Assembly: GCA_031262485.1 (NCBI GenBank)
Contig: JAISHO010000018.1
Location: forward strand, 1 to 64,000
Direction: 5' to 3'
Length of the DNA stretch: 64,000 nt
From: Propionibacteriaceae bacterium
GTDB taxonomy: Bacteria; Actinomycetota; Actinomycetes; Propionibacteriales; Propionibacteriaceae
How positions within the stretch are numbered: position 1 is the stretch's first letter; every line of letters starts with the position of its first letter. Shown here in pieces: positions 47,548 to 59,300 of the stretch. The position numbers and the translations under genes are program-made. The notes under the pieces were generated by a model that made no database searches, had not been told where the DNA came from, and saw only the letters and a program-made list of their open reading frames with translations.

Positions 47548-50500
47548 ATGTCATCCCTCACCCCAGTGGCCGGTCGTCCGAACGAGACCTCGTCCCACAC
47601 CGCGCACCAGGATCTCGTCGACCGTCTGGCGAGACGGTTGGAGTCGCCCCCGGACGAGGTCGTCCTCGCTTTGGCGGGTTTGACCGCAGCGCTGGCCGGC
47701 GACCTCGACCAGCTCGACGGTGTCCTCCTCGATGACGAGGGGATGAGGAGTGTCACGATCACATTCGACCCCACATCGACGCTCGAGCAATCGATCCGCG
47801 CCATCCGTTCCGGACTGAAAGAGGTTCCCGAACCGCCGGCTCACGCTGACCTCGTCGTCTCCCAGAGCCAAGAGAGGCCTGGGCCGAGGACGACCCATCG
47901 GATCGACCTCCAGCCCCACGCTGAGGCCACGACGAGCGGCGCGGGAACCGGCGGCGACGAGCCGGGGGAGGACTTCGGAGCCGACGACGCTGGCGACCAG
48001 ACCGGCGCGAGCCAAGCCCTCGTCCTCACCTCGACGTGGTCCGATCGCACGACGCCACCGGCCGCCATCGATCTGTTCCACCAACGTCTCTCCCGTCTCG
48101 CCGCCCTCGCCCTCGACGAGCCTGAGACGACGCTCGGGGCGGTCGACCTCGTCACCGAGGCGGAGCGCGATCTCATCGCCCGGCGCAACGCGCGCCCCGC
48201 GCTGGCCGACGGCCGCACCGTCCATGCCGTCGTCGCCGACACGGCCACCCGGGCGCCTGACGCCATCGCCATCGTCGAGGGAGAGGAGTCGCTCACCTTC
48301 GCCGAGGTCGACCGGCGGGTCCGGGCGCTGGCCGCCACCTTGCGCCGGCGCGGGATCGGGCGCGGCGACCGGGTCGGGCTCATGCCGCAGCGGGGTTGGC
48401 GTCTCATCGTCGCCATGGTCGCTGTCATGCGTTCCGGCGCCGCCTTCGTCCCCCTTTCTCCTCAGCACCCGGCCGAACGTCTCGCCGCGATCACCGCCGA
48501 TTGCGGGCTCGGCCTCGTCCTCATCGGCGATCCCGCCTACGCCGGCCTCCTCCCGGAGACGGTCGAGACCTTCGACCTCAACACCGACGACGCCTTCGTC
48601 GGGTCTGACGAGGCGGTCGAGGAGACCAACGACCCCTCAGACGAATGCGCCGTCCTCTACACCTCCGGCACCACCGGTGTGCCCAAAGGGGTGCGCATCC
48701 GCCACGACACCGTCGTCAATTACGGCTTGTTCAACTGGCACGAGTGGCCCATCACCCAGCACGACGTCATCCCCCAATTCGCGCCGTTCACTTTCTCGAC
48801 CGCCATTCTCGAGATCACCGCCGCGCTGTTCTCCGGCGCCCGACTCGTGACGGTGACCGATCAACTCGTCGGCGACCCGCGGGCCTTCATCGGCCGCATG
48901 ATGGAGTGCGGGGCGACGATCGCCCTCGTCACTCCGGAATACGCCACCTACCTCGTGCCCTGGCCGACGTTGCGCATCCTCGAGACCGGCGCGTCGCTGT
49001 GTCGCCCGGCGGTGTGGGAGAAATTCCAAGGCGCCGGCGTCCACCATGTCAACGCCTATGGGCAGACCGAGGCCTCGGTGCCGCTCGTCTGGCCAGGGAC
49101 GGCCGGGCCGACGCCCGCCGTCGTCCCCATCGGCCGTCCGGCGCCCGGGATCCAAGTCCACGTCCTGCGAGGGGATCGTCCGGTCGGGCTGTACATGCCG
49201 GGCGAATTGTGCGTCACCGGGTTGGCCGTCGCCTCCGGCTACGTCGACCGCCCCGAGGAGGAGGCGGCCAAATTCGTGTCCAACCCCTTCGGGGAGGGAC
49301 GAATGATGCGCACCGGCGACTGGGTGCAGTGGAACGAGCATGGCGACATCGAATTCTTCGGTCGGCGCGACCATCAGGTCAAAATCCGTGGTCAGCGCGT
49401 CGAGTTGGGCGAGGTCAACCACGCCCTGTCCGCCATCGCCGGCGTCGCCGCCGCGGCCGCCATCGGGCACGAGGACTCCACCGGCGACACCGAGATCGTC
49501 GCCTTCGTCGTTCCCGCCGAAGGGACGTCCCTCGATCTTCACGACGTGCGCTCCCACCTCCAGGAGACGATGGTGCCGGCCATGGTGCCGGCCCACCTCC
49601 ACCTCCTCGAGACGCTGCCTCTGACGCCCCACGGCAAGGTCGACATCGCCACGTTGCGCCGGCTGGCCGACGAGGCCGCCCGCCACCGCGACGACGGCCC
49701 GGCCGGATTCGCCGCTCCGGCCAGCGCCGCCGAACGCCTCGTCGCCGGCGTCTTCTCCGAAGTCCTCGAAGTCTCACCGATCTCCCGCGACGACGACTTC
49801 TTCGATCTGGGCGGTCACTCCCTGCGCGCTGTGCGGGCCGCCGGCCTGCTGACCCAGCGCAGCGGATCAGCCATCGGCATCGAGGATCTCTTCACCCATC
49901 CGGTCGTCTCCGCTCTGGCCGCGTTCATCGAAGCCGGAGGACGCGAGGAGACAAACGACGGCGCGCCGGACGACCTGGTCGAAAGCGTCGGCGGCCCCGG
50001 CGTCTACCCGATGTCGCCGGCCCAGGAGCGGCTCTACGCCGCCAGCCAACTCGACGAGACCGGGCTGGCCTACAACCTGCCCGTTTTCCTCGAACTGACC
50101 GGATCGATCGACGTCGAATCCGTCCGGACGGCCTTCCGCCGCCTCATCGACCGCCATGAGGCGTTGCGCACGGGGCTGCGCATCGTCGACGGGAATCCGA
50201 TCCAATGCGTCGAACGGGACGCCGCCTTCGATCTCGGCATCGAACGGGTCGAGACGATCGACGAACTCGACCGGACCGCCCTCGCCGCCCGGCTCGTCCA
50301 CCCCTTCGACCTGGCCCACCCCCCGCTCATGCGGGCCCACCTCATCCTCGGCGGCGACGGGCGCTCTCTCCTGTTCGTCGACATCCACCACACGGTCGCC
50401 GACGGCACCACCCTCAACCTCGTCATCGGGGAATTCGCGCGCTTCTATGGCGGCGACTTCCTCGGCGCGTCTCCGCTGCAGTACAAGGACTGGTCGGCCT

Positions 50501-53500
50501 TCTCGGCCGGACACGACCACAGCGAGGCTCGCCAGTGGTGGGCCGACCAATTCGCCTCGCTGCCGCAACCGTATGATCTGCCGACGGACTTCCCGAGGCC
50601 GAACCAGCGTTCCCACCGCGGACAAGTCGCCAGCACCGTCATCCCAGCCGACCTCGGCGCCCGGATCAGCGAGGTGGCCCGCCGCCACGACGCCACCGAG
50701 TTCATGGTCCTCCACACCGCGATGAGCGTGCTCGTGGCGGCCCACACCGGGGCGGACGATCTCGTCATCGGCGCCGTCGCGGCCGGACGCACCCGTCCCG
50801 AGGCGTCATCGATCGCCGGGTTGTTCGCCGAGACCTTGGCCTTGCGCTCCCACCCGCGTTCGGACCGTTCCTTCGCCGATCTGTTGGCCGAGGTGCGCGC
50901 CACCTGCTTGGGCGCCTTCGCCCACCAGGACCTCTCCCTCGACCAGGTCGTCGACCTGGCCGGGGTGCGCCACGACGGCTCCCGCAACCCCCTGTTCGAT
51001 GTGCTCCTGTCGGTGCGCACGATCGACGACGCCACCCTCGATCTGCCCGGTGTCGCCCTGACCGGCGCCTGGCTCGAGCGCGCCTCGGCCCAGTTCGACC
51101 TCAGCTTCGACCTCGTGCCCCGCCCGGACGGCTCTTATCTCGTCGACCTCCTCTACACCGCCGACCTCTTCACCGCCGAGACGGCCGAGCGATGGCTACG
51201 TCGCTATCTCACCGTCGTCGCCTCCGCGCTCGACGACCCCCAGGCCTCGATCGGAAGCCTCGACATCCTCGACGCCGAAGAACGCGACCTCGTCCTCACC
51301 CGCTTCAACGACCGTCCCTTCGCCCCCGAGCCCGATCTCACCTTGACGTCCTTGTTCCACCACGCGGTCGATGACCACAGCGACCGGATCGCTCTCAGTT
51401 GCGACGGGCGCCGGCTCACCTTCAAGGAATTGGGCGAATCGGCCGCAACGATCGCCGAACATCTGGCCGGGCTCGGCGTCGGCCCCGGCGACATCGTCGC
51501 CGTCGCGCTGGGCCGCTCCACCACGTTGCTCGAGGCGCTCTGGGGCGTCGTCGCCAGCGGCGCCGCTTTCCTTCCGCTCGACGTCACCCATCCGGCCGCC
51601 CGACTGAGCACGATCGTCGAGGACGCGGGGGTCGCCGCCATCGTCACCGACGAGGCGTTGCCCTTCTCCTCGCCCGCACCGATCCTCGACCTGTCGGCGC
51701 CCCTGACCGGCCCGACGGCGCTTCCCTACGCGCCGCGGCCGGAGGATCCGGCCTATTGCATCTTCACATCCGGCTCGACCGGGACGCCCAAGGGCGTCGT
51801 CGTCGAACACCGCAACGTCGTCACCGTGATGACGAATCCCGCCCATGTCGCCGACTTCTTCTCCCACCCCGATCCGGTCGGCCTGTCGCTGGTCAGCCCA
51901 TCGTTCGATATGTCCGTCATGACGTCGATGCTGCCGACCGTCCATGGGGCGACCGTCGTCATCGCGACGTACCACGAGATCGCCGATCCGACCGCCTGCG
52001 CCGAAGTGGCACGACGGGAGAAGGTGACCATCGTCGTGTCGCCGCCGTCGCTGCTCACCCATGTCACCTCCGACCCGTCCGTCCTTGAGGCCTGGTCCGG
52101 TCTTCGCGTCGTCGCCCTCGGCGGAGAGCCCTTCTCCGCCCCGCTCATGCGTCGCCTCGCCGCCGTCGCCCCCCAAGCCCGCTTCTTCGACACCTACGGC
52201 CCGACCGAAGCGACGATCAACTGCGGCTGGGGGGAGATCACCTCGATCGACGACATCGCCATCGGTCCGCCCCTGCCCGGCGCCCGGCTGTACATCCTCG
52301 ATGGGACGAGGCCTCAGGGCATCGGCATGCCCGGCGAGATCTGCGTCGCCGGACCGCTCGTCACCCGGGGGTATCTCAACCGGCCGGAATTGACCGCCGC
52401 CGTCTTCGTCGACAACCCCTTCGGCGACGGCCGGCTCTATCGCACGGGCGACCGCGCCCGGTGGCGGGCGGACGGGAGGATCGACTTCCTCGACCGTTTC
52501 GACGATCAGGTCAAGATTCGCGGCCAGCGGATCGAACTGGGCGAGGTGACGGCCCGGCTTCAGGACATCGACGGGGTGAGTTCCGCCATCGCCGTCGTCC
52601 ACCACGGAGAATTGACCGGGGTCTATGTAGGCGACGACACGGTGACCGCGCAGACGATCTCGCGTGCCTTGCGGGCGCGCCTGCCCTTGGCCATGGTTCC
52701 GACCCGCCTGCACCGTATCGAGGCTTTCCCGATGACGACCTCGGGAAAGATCGATCGGCGGACCTTGCTGGAGCGGGTGCTGCCCGTCGTCGAAGCCGAG
52801 GAGGCCACGGCTCAATCCGAGGAGAGCGTGCCGGCAGCCGCGCCCGATGAGGCGCTCACCGGGGTCGTCGAGGGGATCTTCGCCACCGTTTTGGGGCGCG
52901 ATCTCATCGCCGGCGACGATGATTTCTTCGACCTCGGCGGGCATTCCCTGCACGCGCTGCGCGCCATCAGCCGGATCGAGACGGCCACCGGCGTCAAGGT
53001 CGCTCTGGGCGATTTCTTCCGCCATTCCACCCCCGTCGCCTTGGCTCGGTTGATCTCTTCCGGCCCCGAGACGGATCGTCCCGCGACCGAGGAGACCGTC
53101 GACGAGACGTCCGTTCCGCCGGTCGACGAGACTCCCGCTCCCTTGCCCCGAGGCGAACGAGCGCCGATCGCGCCGGCCCAACGGCGGCTGTACGCCATCG
53201 CCGCGGCGAATCCGACCTCGAGCGTCTACACGATGCCGTCCGCCTCCCTCGTCGAGGGCCATCTCGACGTCGACCGGCTGCGTGAGTGCCTCGACCGCCT
53301 CGTCGCCCGGCACGAGACGTTGCGGACCGCCTTCAGGATCGACGACGGCGACCTCGTCGCCGAGGTGATCGCGCCCCAGGATCTGCCCAGCGCGCTGACC
53401 TGCTCGGTCGTCGACAGCCTGACCGCCGGTGAGCGTGAGCGCCTCATCGCCGGATCGATCCGCCCCTTCGACCTGGCCCGCCCGCCCCTGCTGCGAGCCC

Positions 53501-56382
53501 ATCTCGTCGAAGGACCGGATTCGTCCCTCCTCATCCTCGACGCGCACCATATCGCCGTCGACGGACCGTCGCTGGCGATACTGGCCGGGGAGTTGACCGA
53601 GCTCTACGCCGGGGTCGAACTGAGCGAGCCGAGCGGACAGATGCGTGATCAAGCCGCCTGGTTGGACGACGCCGATCTGACCAGGGACCGCGACTGGTGG
53701 CGCCACGAGTTGGCCGATCTGCCCGACCGGCTCGTCTTGCCGGGCGATCATCCGCGGCCCCCGGAGGGTTTCGGGCCGGCCGCGCACGTGTCGTCGACGG
53801 TGCCCGAGGCGGCCCGCGCTCGGATGAGCGAACTCGCCCGGGCCCACCGCACCACCGAACGCGCCGTCATGCTGACCGCGATCGGGAGCCTGCTCGGCCG
53901 CTACGGGGGATGCGACGATCTCGTCGTCGGCCTCGCCTCAGCCGGGCGGTCCCGCGCCGAGACGGACACGATGGCCGGGATGCTCGTCAACACCCTGGCG
54001 ATCCGGCTGCGCCCCGATCCCCAGCTCAGTTTCGGCGACCTCGTCGACCAGACTCACGCCACCCTCGTCGGCGCCCAAGAGCACGAGGGGTATCCCCTGG
54101 AGCGCCTCATCGACGATCTGGCCCACGACGGCGGCGAGCATGAGCCGCCCTTCAGCGTCATGGTCGTCTTGCAAGCCGTCCCGGACCCCGCGCTCGACCT
54201 GCCCGGGACGACGATCACCGCGCTGCCGGTTCGGGGCCGCGACACCAGCTTCGATCTCGTCATCGAGGCCGGACAGGGCGCCGATGGACGGATGCGGATC
54301 GGCGTCGATTATCGAGCCGACCTGTTCGACAGCGCGTCGATGGAATTACTCGTCCGCCACCTCGTCGTCCACCTCATGGCCGCCCTCGCCGTGCCGACCG
54401 AACCGATCGGACGGATCCCGCTGACCGACCGTCATGAACGTGCCCGGATCGCGACCTGGAACGCCACCGGGGCCGATCATCCCCAGCTCGCCTTGCCTCA
54501 CCTGCTGGCCGCCGCCGTCGGCGAACACGGCGAACGGATCGCTCTGGCCGACGACGACGCCCAACTCACCTACGCCGCGTGGTCGCGCGCGAGCGACCAG
54601 GTGGCCTGGCGGCTCAGCGAACTCGGGGCCGGGCCGGGACGATTCGTCGCCATCGCCGCGCCGCGCTCCCTCGAGTGGTTCACCGGCTGGCACGGCATCG
54701 TCAAAACCGGCGCCGCGTGGATCCCGCTCGACCCCGACCTGCCGCCGGCCCGGGCGAAAGAGATCCTTGAGGCCTGCGCGCCGGTCGCCCTCGTCACGCT
54801 CGGCGAAGCGCCCTGGGCCGGCGAGATCGCCGTCGTCGATCTGCGGGAGACGGCCACATCCGTCGCCGGCGGGGAGGAGACCGCGCCGTTCCCCCTGCCC
54901 GAGATCGGTCTAGACGACATCGCCTATTGCCTCCATACCTCGGGCACGACCGGGCGGCCCAAGGGCGTCCTCGTGCCTCACCGGGGGCTGGCCAACCTCG
55001 CCGCCTCGCTTCGTCACACGTGGGCCATCACGCCCGACGACGTCGCCACCGCTTACCATCAGCCGATCTTCGACGGGTCGATCCACGATCTGTTGACGGC
55101 GTTGCCGCACGGGGCGACCTTGCGGATCATCCCACCACAGCGGGCCACCGACATCGCCTATCTCGACGACCTGTTCGCCTCCGGCGACGTCACGGTCGCC
55201 TCCCTGCCGCCCGCCATCGCCGCCCTCGTCGATCCTGGTCGTCTGCGTCTGTTCAACCAGGGGGGCTCGCCGGCGGTCGCTCGGGCGGAATTCACCGGGC
55301 AGTTCGTCAACAGCTACGGCCCGACCGAGACGACGATCACCGCCACCAGCTGGTTCCACACTGGGGGCGACGTCGAGCTTCCGGCGCCGATCGGTCGGCC
55401 GATCGCCAACACGCGGGTCGAGGTCGTCGATCGTCAGGGCGGCAGCGTCGGCATCGCGGCGCCCGGCGAGATCGTCGTCTTCGGCGCCGGGGTGGCCCAG
55501 GGCTATCTCGGGCGACCGGAACTGACAGCTGAGCGTTTCCTCACGGACGCCACCGGGGCGATCGTCGGCTATCGCACCGGCGATGTGGGCCGGTGGCGGG
55601 CGGACGGCGTGCTCGAGTTCCTCGGGCGGATCGACCGGCAGGTCAAGGTCAACGGCGTGCGGATCGAGCCGGGCGAGATCGAGGCGGTCGTCCGTGACCT
55701 GCCCGGCGTCGCCGACGCCGTCGTCATTCCTCAAACCGACCCAGCCGGAGCGACGAGCCTGGCGTGTTACGTCGTCCTCGACGAGCAGACGCCCGGGACG
55801 ACGGCGGGGGAGTCAGACGAGACGCCCATGAGCGCCCTGCCCGGCGCGGATTCCTCCGTGGATCTGGCCCGGCTGCGCGATCTCGCCGCCACTCGGCTTC
55901 CGGCGGCGATGATTCCAGCGGCGTGGATGCGTCTGGACGCCATCCCGGTGACCGACTCAGGCAAGACCGACCGTGCCGCTCTGCCGACCTGGGCAGGGGA
56001 GGTGGGAAACGAGTATGTCGCCCCAGCTGATGACGCCGAGCGCGCTGTGGCCGCCGCCTATGCCACCGCGGTGGGGATCGAGCGGGTCGGCGCCGATGAC
56101 GAGTTCCTCCGCATCGGTGGGGATTCGATCAAAGCCATCCGTGTCGTCGCGGCTTTGCGCGAACAAGGGTGGGAGATCGCCGTGGCCGACGTCCTGTCCG
56201 CCGGCAAGCTTCGTGACGTCGCCCGGCGGGCTCACCGGGCGTCCGGGGACAGCGCCGCCGATTCCACCGATGGATCGGCGATGGCCAGAGACGACGCGGA
56301 TCATCGGGTCGATCCCTCGATCGAGGGGTTGGATGACGCCACGCGGGCGGCGCTCGAGGAGTTGATCGATGATCTCGAGTGA
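47548..56382 (+). CDS. Nonribosomal peptide synthetase NRPS2 (half-C-A*-T-C-A-T-C-A-T)
   Basis: A 2944-residue, three-A-domain synthetase. Residues 1-210 look like only the second lobe of a condensation domain, without HHxxxDG. A1 (core from residue 371) has Ser417 where the substrate-binding Asp should be, and YGQTE instead of YGPTE. Carrier Ser S758. C1 has HHTVADG (H947). A2 core near 1406 with D1454. Carrier S1800. C2 has HHIAVDG (H2000). A3 core near 2463 with D2509. Carrier S2860 in IGGDSI, then a short acidic helical tail, a possible docking end. Pockets read by eye: A2 D-M-M-V-A-G-T-I-N-K (some likeness to ornithine-type codes, weak); A3 D-G-H-S-N-G-S-I-T-K, not recognised. It has its own promoter and GGAGAG 5 nt before the ATG. 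Confidence 0.94.
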   Translation: MSSLTPVAGRPNETSSHTAHQDLVDRLARRLESPPDEVVLALAGLTAALAGDLDQLDGVLLDDEGMRSVTITFDPTSTLEQSIRAIRSGLKEVPEPPAHADLVVSQSQERPGPRTTHRIDLQPHAEATTSGAGTGGDEPGEDFGADDAGDQTGASQALVLTSTWSDRTTPPAAIDLFHQRLSRLAALALDEPETTLGAVDLVTEAERDLIARRNARPALADGRTVHAVVADTATRAPDAIAIVEGEESLTFAEVDRRVRALAATLRRRGIGRGDRVGLMPQRGWRLIVAMVAVMRSGAAFVPLSPQHPAERLAAITADCGLGLVLIGDPAYAGLLPETVETFDLNTDDAFVGSDEAVEETNDPSDECAVLYTSGTTGVPKGVRIRHDTVVNYGLFNWHEWPITQHDVIPQFAPFTFSTAILEITAALFSGARLVTVTDQLVGDPRAFIGRMMECGATIALVTPEYATYLVPWPTLRILETGASLCRPAVWEKFQGAGVHHVNAYGQTEASVPLVWPGTAGPTPAVVPIGRPAPGIQVHVLRGDRPVGLYMPGELCVTGLAVASGYVDRPEEEAAKFVSNPFGEGRMMRTGDWVQWNEHGDIEFFGRRDHQVKIRGQRVELGEVNHALSAIAGVAAAAAIGHEDSTGDTEIVAFVVPAEGTSLDLHDVRSHLQETMVPAMVPAHLHLLETLPLTPHGKVDIATLRRLADEAARHRDDGPAGFAAPASAAERLVAGVFSEVLEVSPISRDDDFFDLGGHSLRAVRAAGLLTQRSGSAIGIEDLFTHPVVSALAAFIEAGGREETNDGAPDDLVESVGGPGVYPMSPAQERLYAASQLDETGLAYNLPVFLELTGSIDVESVRTAFRRLIDRHEALRTGLRIVDGNPIQCVERDAAFDLGIERVETIDELDRTALAARLVHPFDLAHPPLMRAHLILGGDGRSLLFVDIHHTVADGTTLNLVIGEFARFYGGDFLGASPLQYKDWSAFSAGHDHSEARQWWADQFASLPQPYDLPTDFPRPNQRSHRGQVASTVIPADLGARISEVARRHDATEFMVLHTAMSVLVAAHTGADDLVIGAVAAGRTRPEASSIAGLFAETLALRSHPRSDRSFADLLAEVRATCLGAFAHQDLSLDQVVDLAGVRHDGSRNPLFDVLLSVRTIDDATLDLPGVALTGAWLERASAQFDLSFDLVPRPDGSYLVDLLYTADLFTAETAERWLRRYLTVVASALDDPQASIGSLDILDAEERDLVLTRFNDRPFAPEPDLTLTSLFHHAVDDHSDRIALSCDGRRLTFKELGESAATIAEHLAGLGVGPGDIVAVALGRSTTLLEALWGVVASGAAFLPLDVTHPAARLSTIVEDAGVAAIVTDEALPFSSPAPILDLSAPLTGPTALPYAPRPEDPAYCIFTSGSTGTPKGVVVEHRNVVTVMTNPAHVADFFSHPDPVGLSLVSPSFDMSVMTSMLPTVHGATVVIATYHEIADPTACAEVARREKVTIVVSPPSLLTHVTSDPSVLEAWSGLRVVALGGEPFSAPLMRRLAAVAPQARFFDTYGPTEATINCGWGEITSIDDIAIGPPLPGARLYILDGTRPQGIGMPGEICVAGPLVTRGYLNRPELTAAVFVDNPFGDGRLYRTGDRARWRADGRIDFLDRFDDQVKIRGQRIELGEVTARLQDIDGVSSAIAVVHHGELTGVYVGDDTVTAQTISRALRARLPLAMVPTRLHRIEAFPMTTSGKIDRRTLLERVLPVVEAEEATAQSEESVPAAAPDEALTGVVEGIFATVLGRDLIAGDDDFFDLGGHSLHALRAISRIETATGVKVALGDFFRHSTPVALARLISSGPETDRPATEETVDETSVPPVDETPAPLPRGERAPIAPAQRRLYAIAAANPTSSVYTMPSASLVEGHLDVDRLRECLDRLVARHETLRTAFRIDDGDLVAEVIAPQDLPSALTCSVVDSLTAGERERLIAGSIRPFDLARPPLLRAHLVEGPDSSLLILDAHHIAVDGPSLAILAGELTELYAGVELSEPSGQMRDQAAWLDDADLTRDRDWWRHELADLPDRLVLPGDHPRPPEGFGPAAHVSSTVPEAARARMSELARAHRTTERAVMLTAIGSLLGRYGGCDDLVVGLASAGRSRAETDTMAGMLVNTLAIRLRPDPQLSFGDLVDQTHATLVGAQEHEGYPLERLIDDLAHDGGEHEPPFSVMVVLQAVPDPALDLPGTTITALPVRGRDTSFDLVIEAGQGADGRMRIGVDYRADLFDSASMELLVRHLVVHLMAALAVPTEPIGRIPLTDRHERARIATWNATGADHPQLALPHLLAAAVGEHGERIALADDDAQLTYAAWSRASDQVAWRLSELGAGPGRFVAIAAPRSLEWFTGWHGIVKTGAAWIPLDPDLPPARAKEILEACAPVALVTLGEAPWAGEIAVVDLRETATSVAGGEETAPFPLPEIGLDDIAYCLHTSGTTGRPKGVLVPHRGLANLAASLRHTWAITPDDVATAYHQPIFDGSIHDLLTALPHGATLRIIPPQRATDIAYLDDLFASGDVTVASLPPAIAALVDPGRLRLFNQGGSPAVARAEFTGQFVNSYGPTETTITATSWFHTGGDVELPAPIGRPIANTRVEVVDRQGGSVGIAAPGEIVVFGAGVAQGYLGRPELTAERFLTDATGAIVGYRTGDVGRWRADGVLEFLGRIDRQVKVNGVRIEPGEIEAVVRDLPGVADAVVIPQTDPAGATSLACYVVLDEQTPGTTAGESDETPMSALPGADSSVDLARLRDLAATRLPAAMIPAAWMRLDAIPVTDSGKTDRAALPTWAGEVGNEYVAPADDAERAVAAAYATAVGIERVGADDEFLRIGGDSIKAIRVVAALREQGWEIAVADVLSAGKLRDVARRAHRASGDSAADSTDGSAMARDDADHRVDPSIEGLDDATRAALEELIDDLE

Positions 56383-59300
56383 GTTCTCCTCGCCGGCGGG
56401 GCAGGATCGAGGCTCGGCTGGATCCGCTCAGGGACGGCCGGCCGACCCGGGGGCTCCGTCCAAGATCGCCGCCGTCTTCGACCTCACACCGATGCAGGCC
56501 GGGATGCTCTACGACCTCGTCACGACGCCGCGAAAGGGGATGTACCAGCTCAACCAGGTGGTGCGTCTCACAGGCGCCATCGACGAGGATCTCATCGAGC
56601 GGTCTTTTCAGCGTCTCGTCGACCGCCACGAGGCCGCTCGAACCGTCATCGTGCATCAGGGTCTGCCCGCGCCGAAGCAGGTCGTCATGGTCAAGCGGCG
56701 GGCCGCCTTCTCCGTGACCGATCTGAGAGCGTCGACCGGGCAGGGGAGCGACGAGGTCTTCCGGGCGCTCTGCGCCGAAGAGATCGATCGTCCCTTCAAC
56801 CTCGAACGGGACAGCCTCCTGCGTCTGCGCCTCGTCCGTCTGGGCGACGACGAGGCCGCCCTCATCTGGACGGCCCACCACCTCGTCATCGACGGCTGGT
56901 CCTTCGGCAAACTCCTCACCGACTATGGCCTCATCTACCGCGCTCTGGCTGAGGGCGGGGAGGAGCTGCCGGAGCCTCCGTCTGTGACGATGCGCGACTA
57001 CGTCTCGTGGCTCAAGAGCCAGGGGACCACGACGAGCCATGACTATTGGGCCGATCTCCTCGACGGGACGATGGAGCCGCCCGCGCTCCTGCCCGCCTGC
57101 GCTCCGGGCGGCCCCGGGAAGATCCGCCGGCGGGTCGATCCCGCCGTGTGGGGGAGGGCCACCGCGCAAGCGACTCGGATCGGTGCGACGGCCGCCGCCT
57201 TGATCGAGACGGCCTGGGCGTTGACGCTCGCCCGCCACACCGGTGGCGACGACATCGTCATCGGCCACATCGTCTCCGGGCGGGAATCGGGCCTGCCGGG
57301 GATCGAGACGATGATCGGATCCTTGACGAACACCGTCCCGCTGAGGGTGACGCTCGTCGACGGCGACACCGTGGCCGGGCTCGTCGCCCGAGTGTCGGCC
57401 CAGGCGATCGCCTCGAGTCGGCATTCGTGGTATTCCCTGCCCGAGATCCTCCGCTTGAGCGGGTGCGGCAGCGCGCTCATGCCCTCGATGGTCGCGATCG
57501 AGAACCATCTCACCGACTTCGATCAGTCCGCCGACGCTCTGCCCGGCCTCACCTCGCGCATCGAGGCGCCCACGAGCTTCCTCACCAACGACCTCACCCT
57601 CATGGTCGTGCCCGCCGCCGATGGGACGGAGACCATCGACCTCGACCTGCTCTACGATCCGTCGCTCTACTCGGGCGACGACGCTGCCCGTTGGCTCGAC
57701 CGGCTCGTCGTCGCCCTCGCCGTCTTCGCCGACGACCCGGATCACCCCGTCGCCACCCTCGATCTCCTCGACGAGGCCGAACGCGAGACGATCCGCCGCC
57801 ACTTCAACGACACCGGTGTCGCGTGGAACGAGACGAGCACCGTCGTCGACCTCATCGAGGCGACGACGGCCGCCGATCCGACGGCGATCGCGCTCATCGC
57901 CGGCGGCGTCGCCTACACCCGAGGCGAGATCCTGGCCGCGGCCGAACAGGTCGCCGCCCGCCTCGCCGCCCACGGCGCCGGCCCCGGGGAGACGGTCGGC
58001 TTGGCGGCGGTGCGCGGCGTCGAACTCGTCGTCGGCTTGCTCGGGATCCTCTGTTCGGGGTCGGCCTACGTCCCCCTCGACCCGGCCTACCCTCGGGCCC
58101 GTCTCGACGAGATCATCGCCGACTGTGCCCCGAAAGCCCTCGTCACCGCCGGCATGGAGGCCGACTGGGCGTGCCAGGACTGGGGAATTCCCCTCGTCGA
58201 TCTGACCGGCGCGACGCGTCGCGACGCCTCGGGTCAGGGGCTCCGCCTGGCGATCCTCGACGAGGAGAGCGCCGCCGACACCGGCGAGGCTCCCATCGAC
58301 CAGGACACGGTGACCGCAGCGACCGCGCCGATCCGTCGGCCGGCTCCCGGGGACGCCGCCTACATCATCTTCACCTCGGGCTCGACCGGTCGGCCGAAAG
58401 GGGTCGTCGTCGAGCACCGCAACCTCGTCAATTACTGCTCGACCCCCCAGATCCGCGCTGCCCTCGGCGTCGACGATGTCGACGATGCGGGGGAGACCCG
58501 CCTCGTCTCGGTGACGAACTACTCCTTCGACATCTTCGGGACCGAATCGTGGGCGGCGCTCGCCCTCGGCGTGCCCGTCATCCTCGCCAGCGAACGGGAG
58601 ATCGAAGATCCAGCCGCGTTCGCCCGTCTCGTCGCATCCCAGGAGGCGACCTGTCTGCAGACGACCCCCTCGATGATGACCCACCTGCTCTCTGGCTCCG
58701 ATCAAACCTGGCTCGGCCGGATGCGGACATTCATGATCGGCGGCGAAGCGATGCCCGAGGCTCTCGTGCGTCGCCTTCAGGAGTCGAGCTCAGCGCGCGT
58801 CACCAACGTCTACGGGCCGACGGAGACGACCGTATGGTCGACCGGGCGTGAGATCACCGATCCTCAGCGGATCGACGTCGGGCGGCCTTTCAGCAACCAG
58901 CGGGTTCACATCCTCTCGGGGACGACCCAGCTCGGAATCGGCATGCCCGGCGAACTGTGCATCGCCGGAGCGGGGGTGAGCCGTGGCTACCTTCATTGCC
59001 CCGAGTTGACGGCCGAGCGTTTCATCGACGACCCGAATGGATTAGGCCGGCTCTACCGCACGGGCGACCGAGCCCGCTGGCTGCCCGACGGGACGATCGA
59101 TGTCCTCGGCCGTTTCGACGACCAGGTCAAGATTCGCGGACGCCGCATCGAACTGGGCGAAATCGAAGCTGCCCTCCTCGCCTGCCCGGCGGTTCGTGAG
59201 GCGGTCGCCGTCGTCGACGGGCAAGGCGACGCCGCGCTGCTCGACGCCTACTGCGTCCTCGAGGAACCGATCGCTCCCGGCGATCTGCGCGCCCGCCTAG

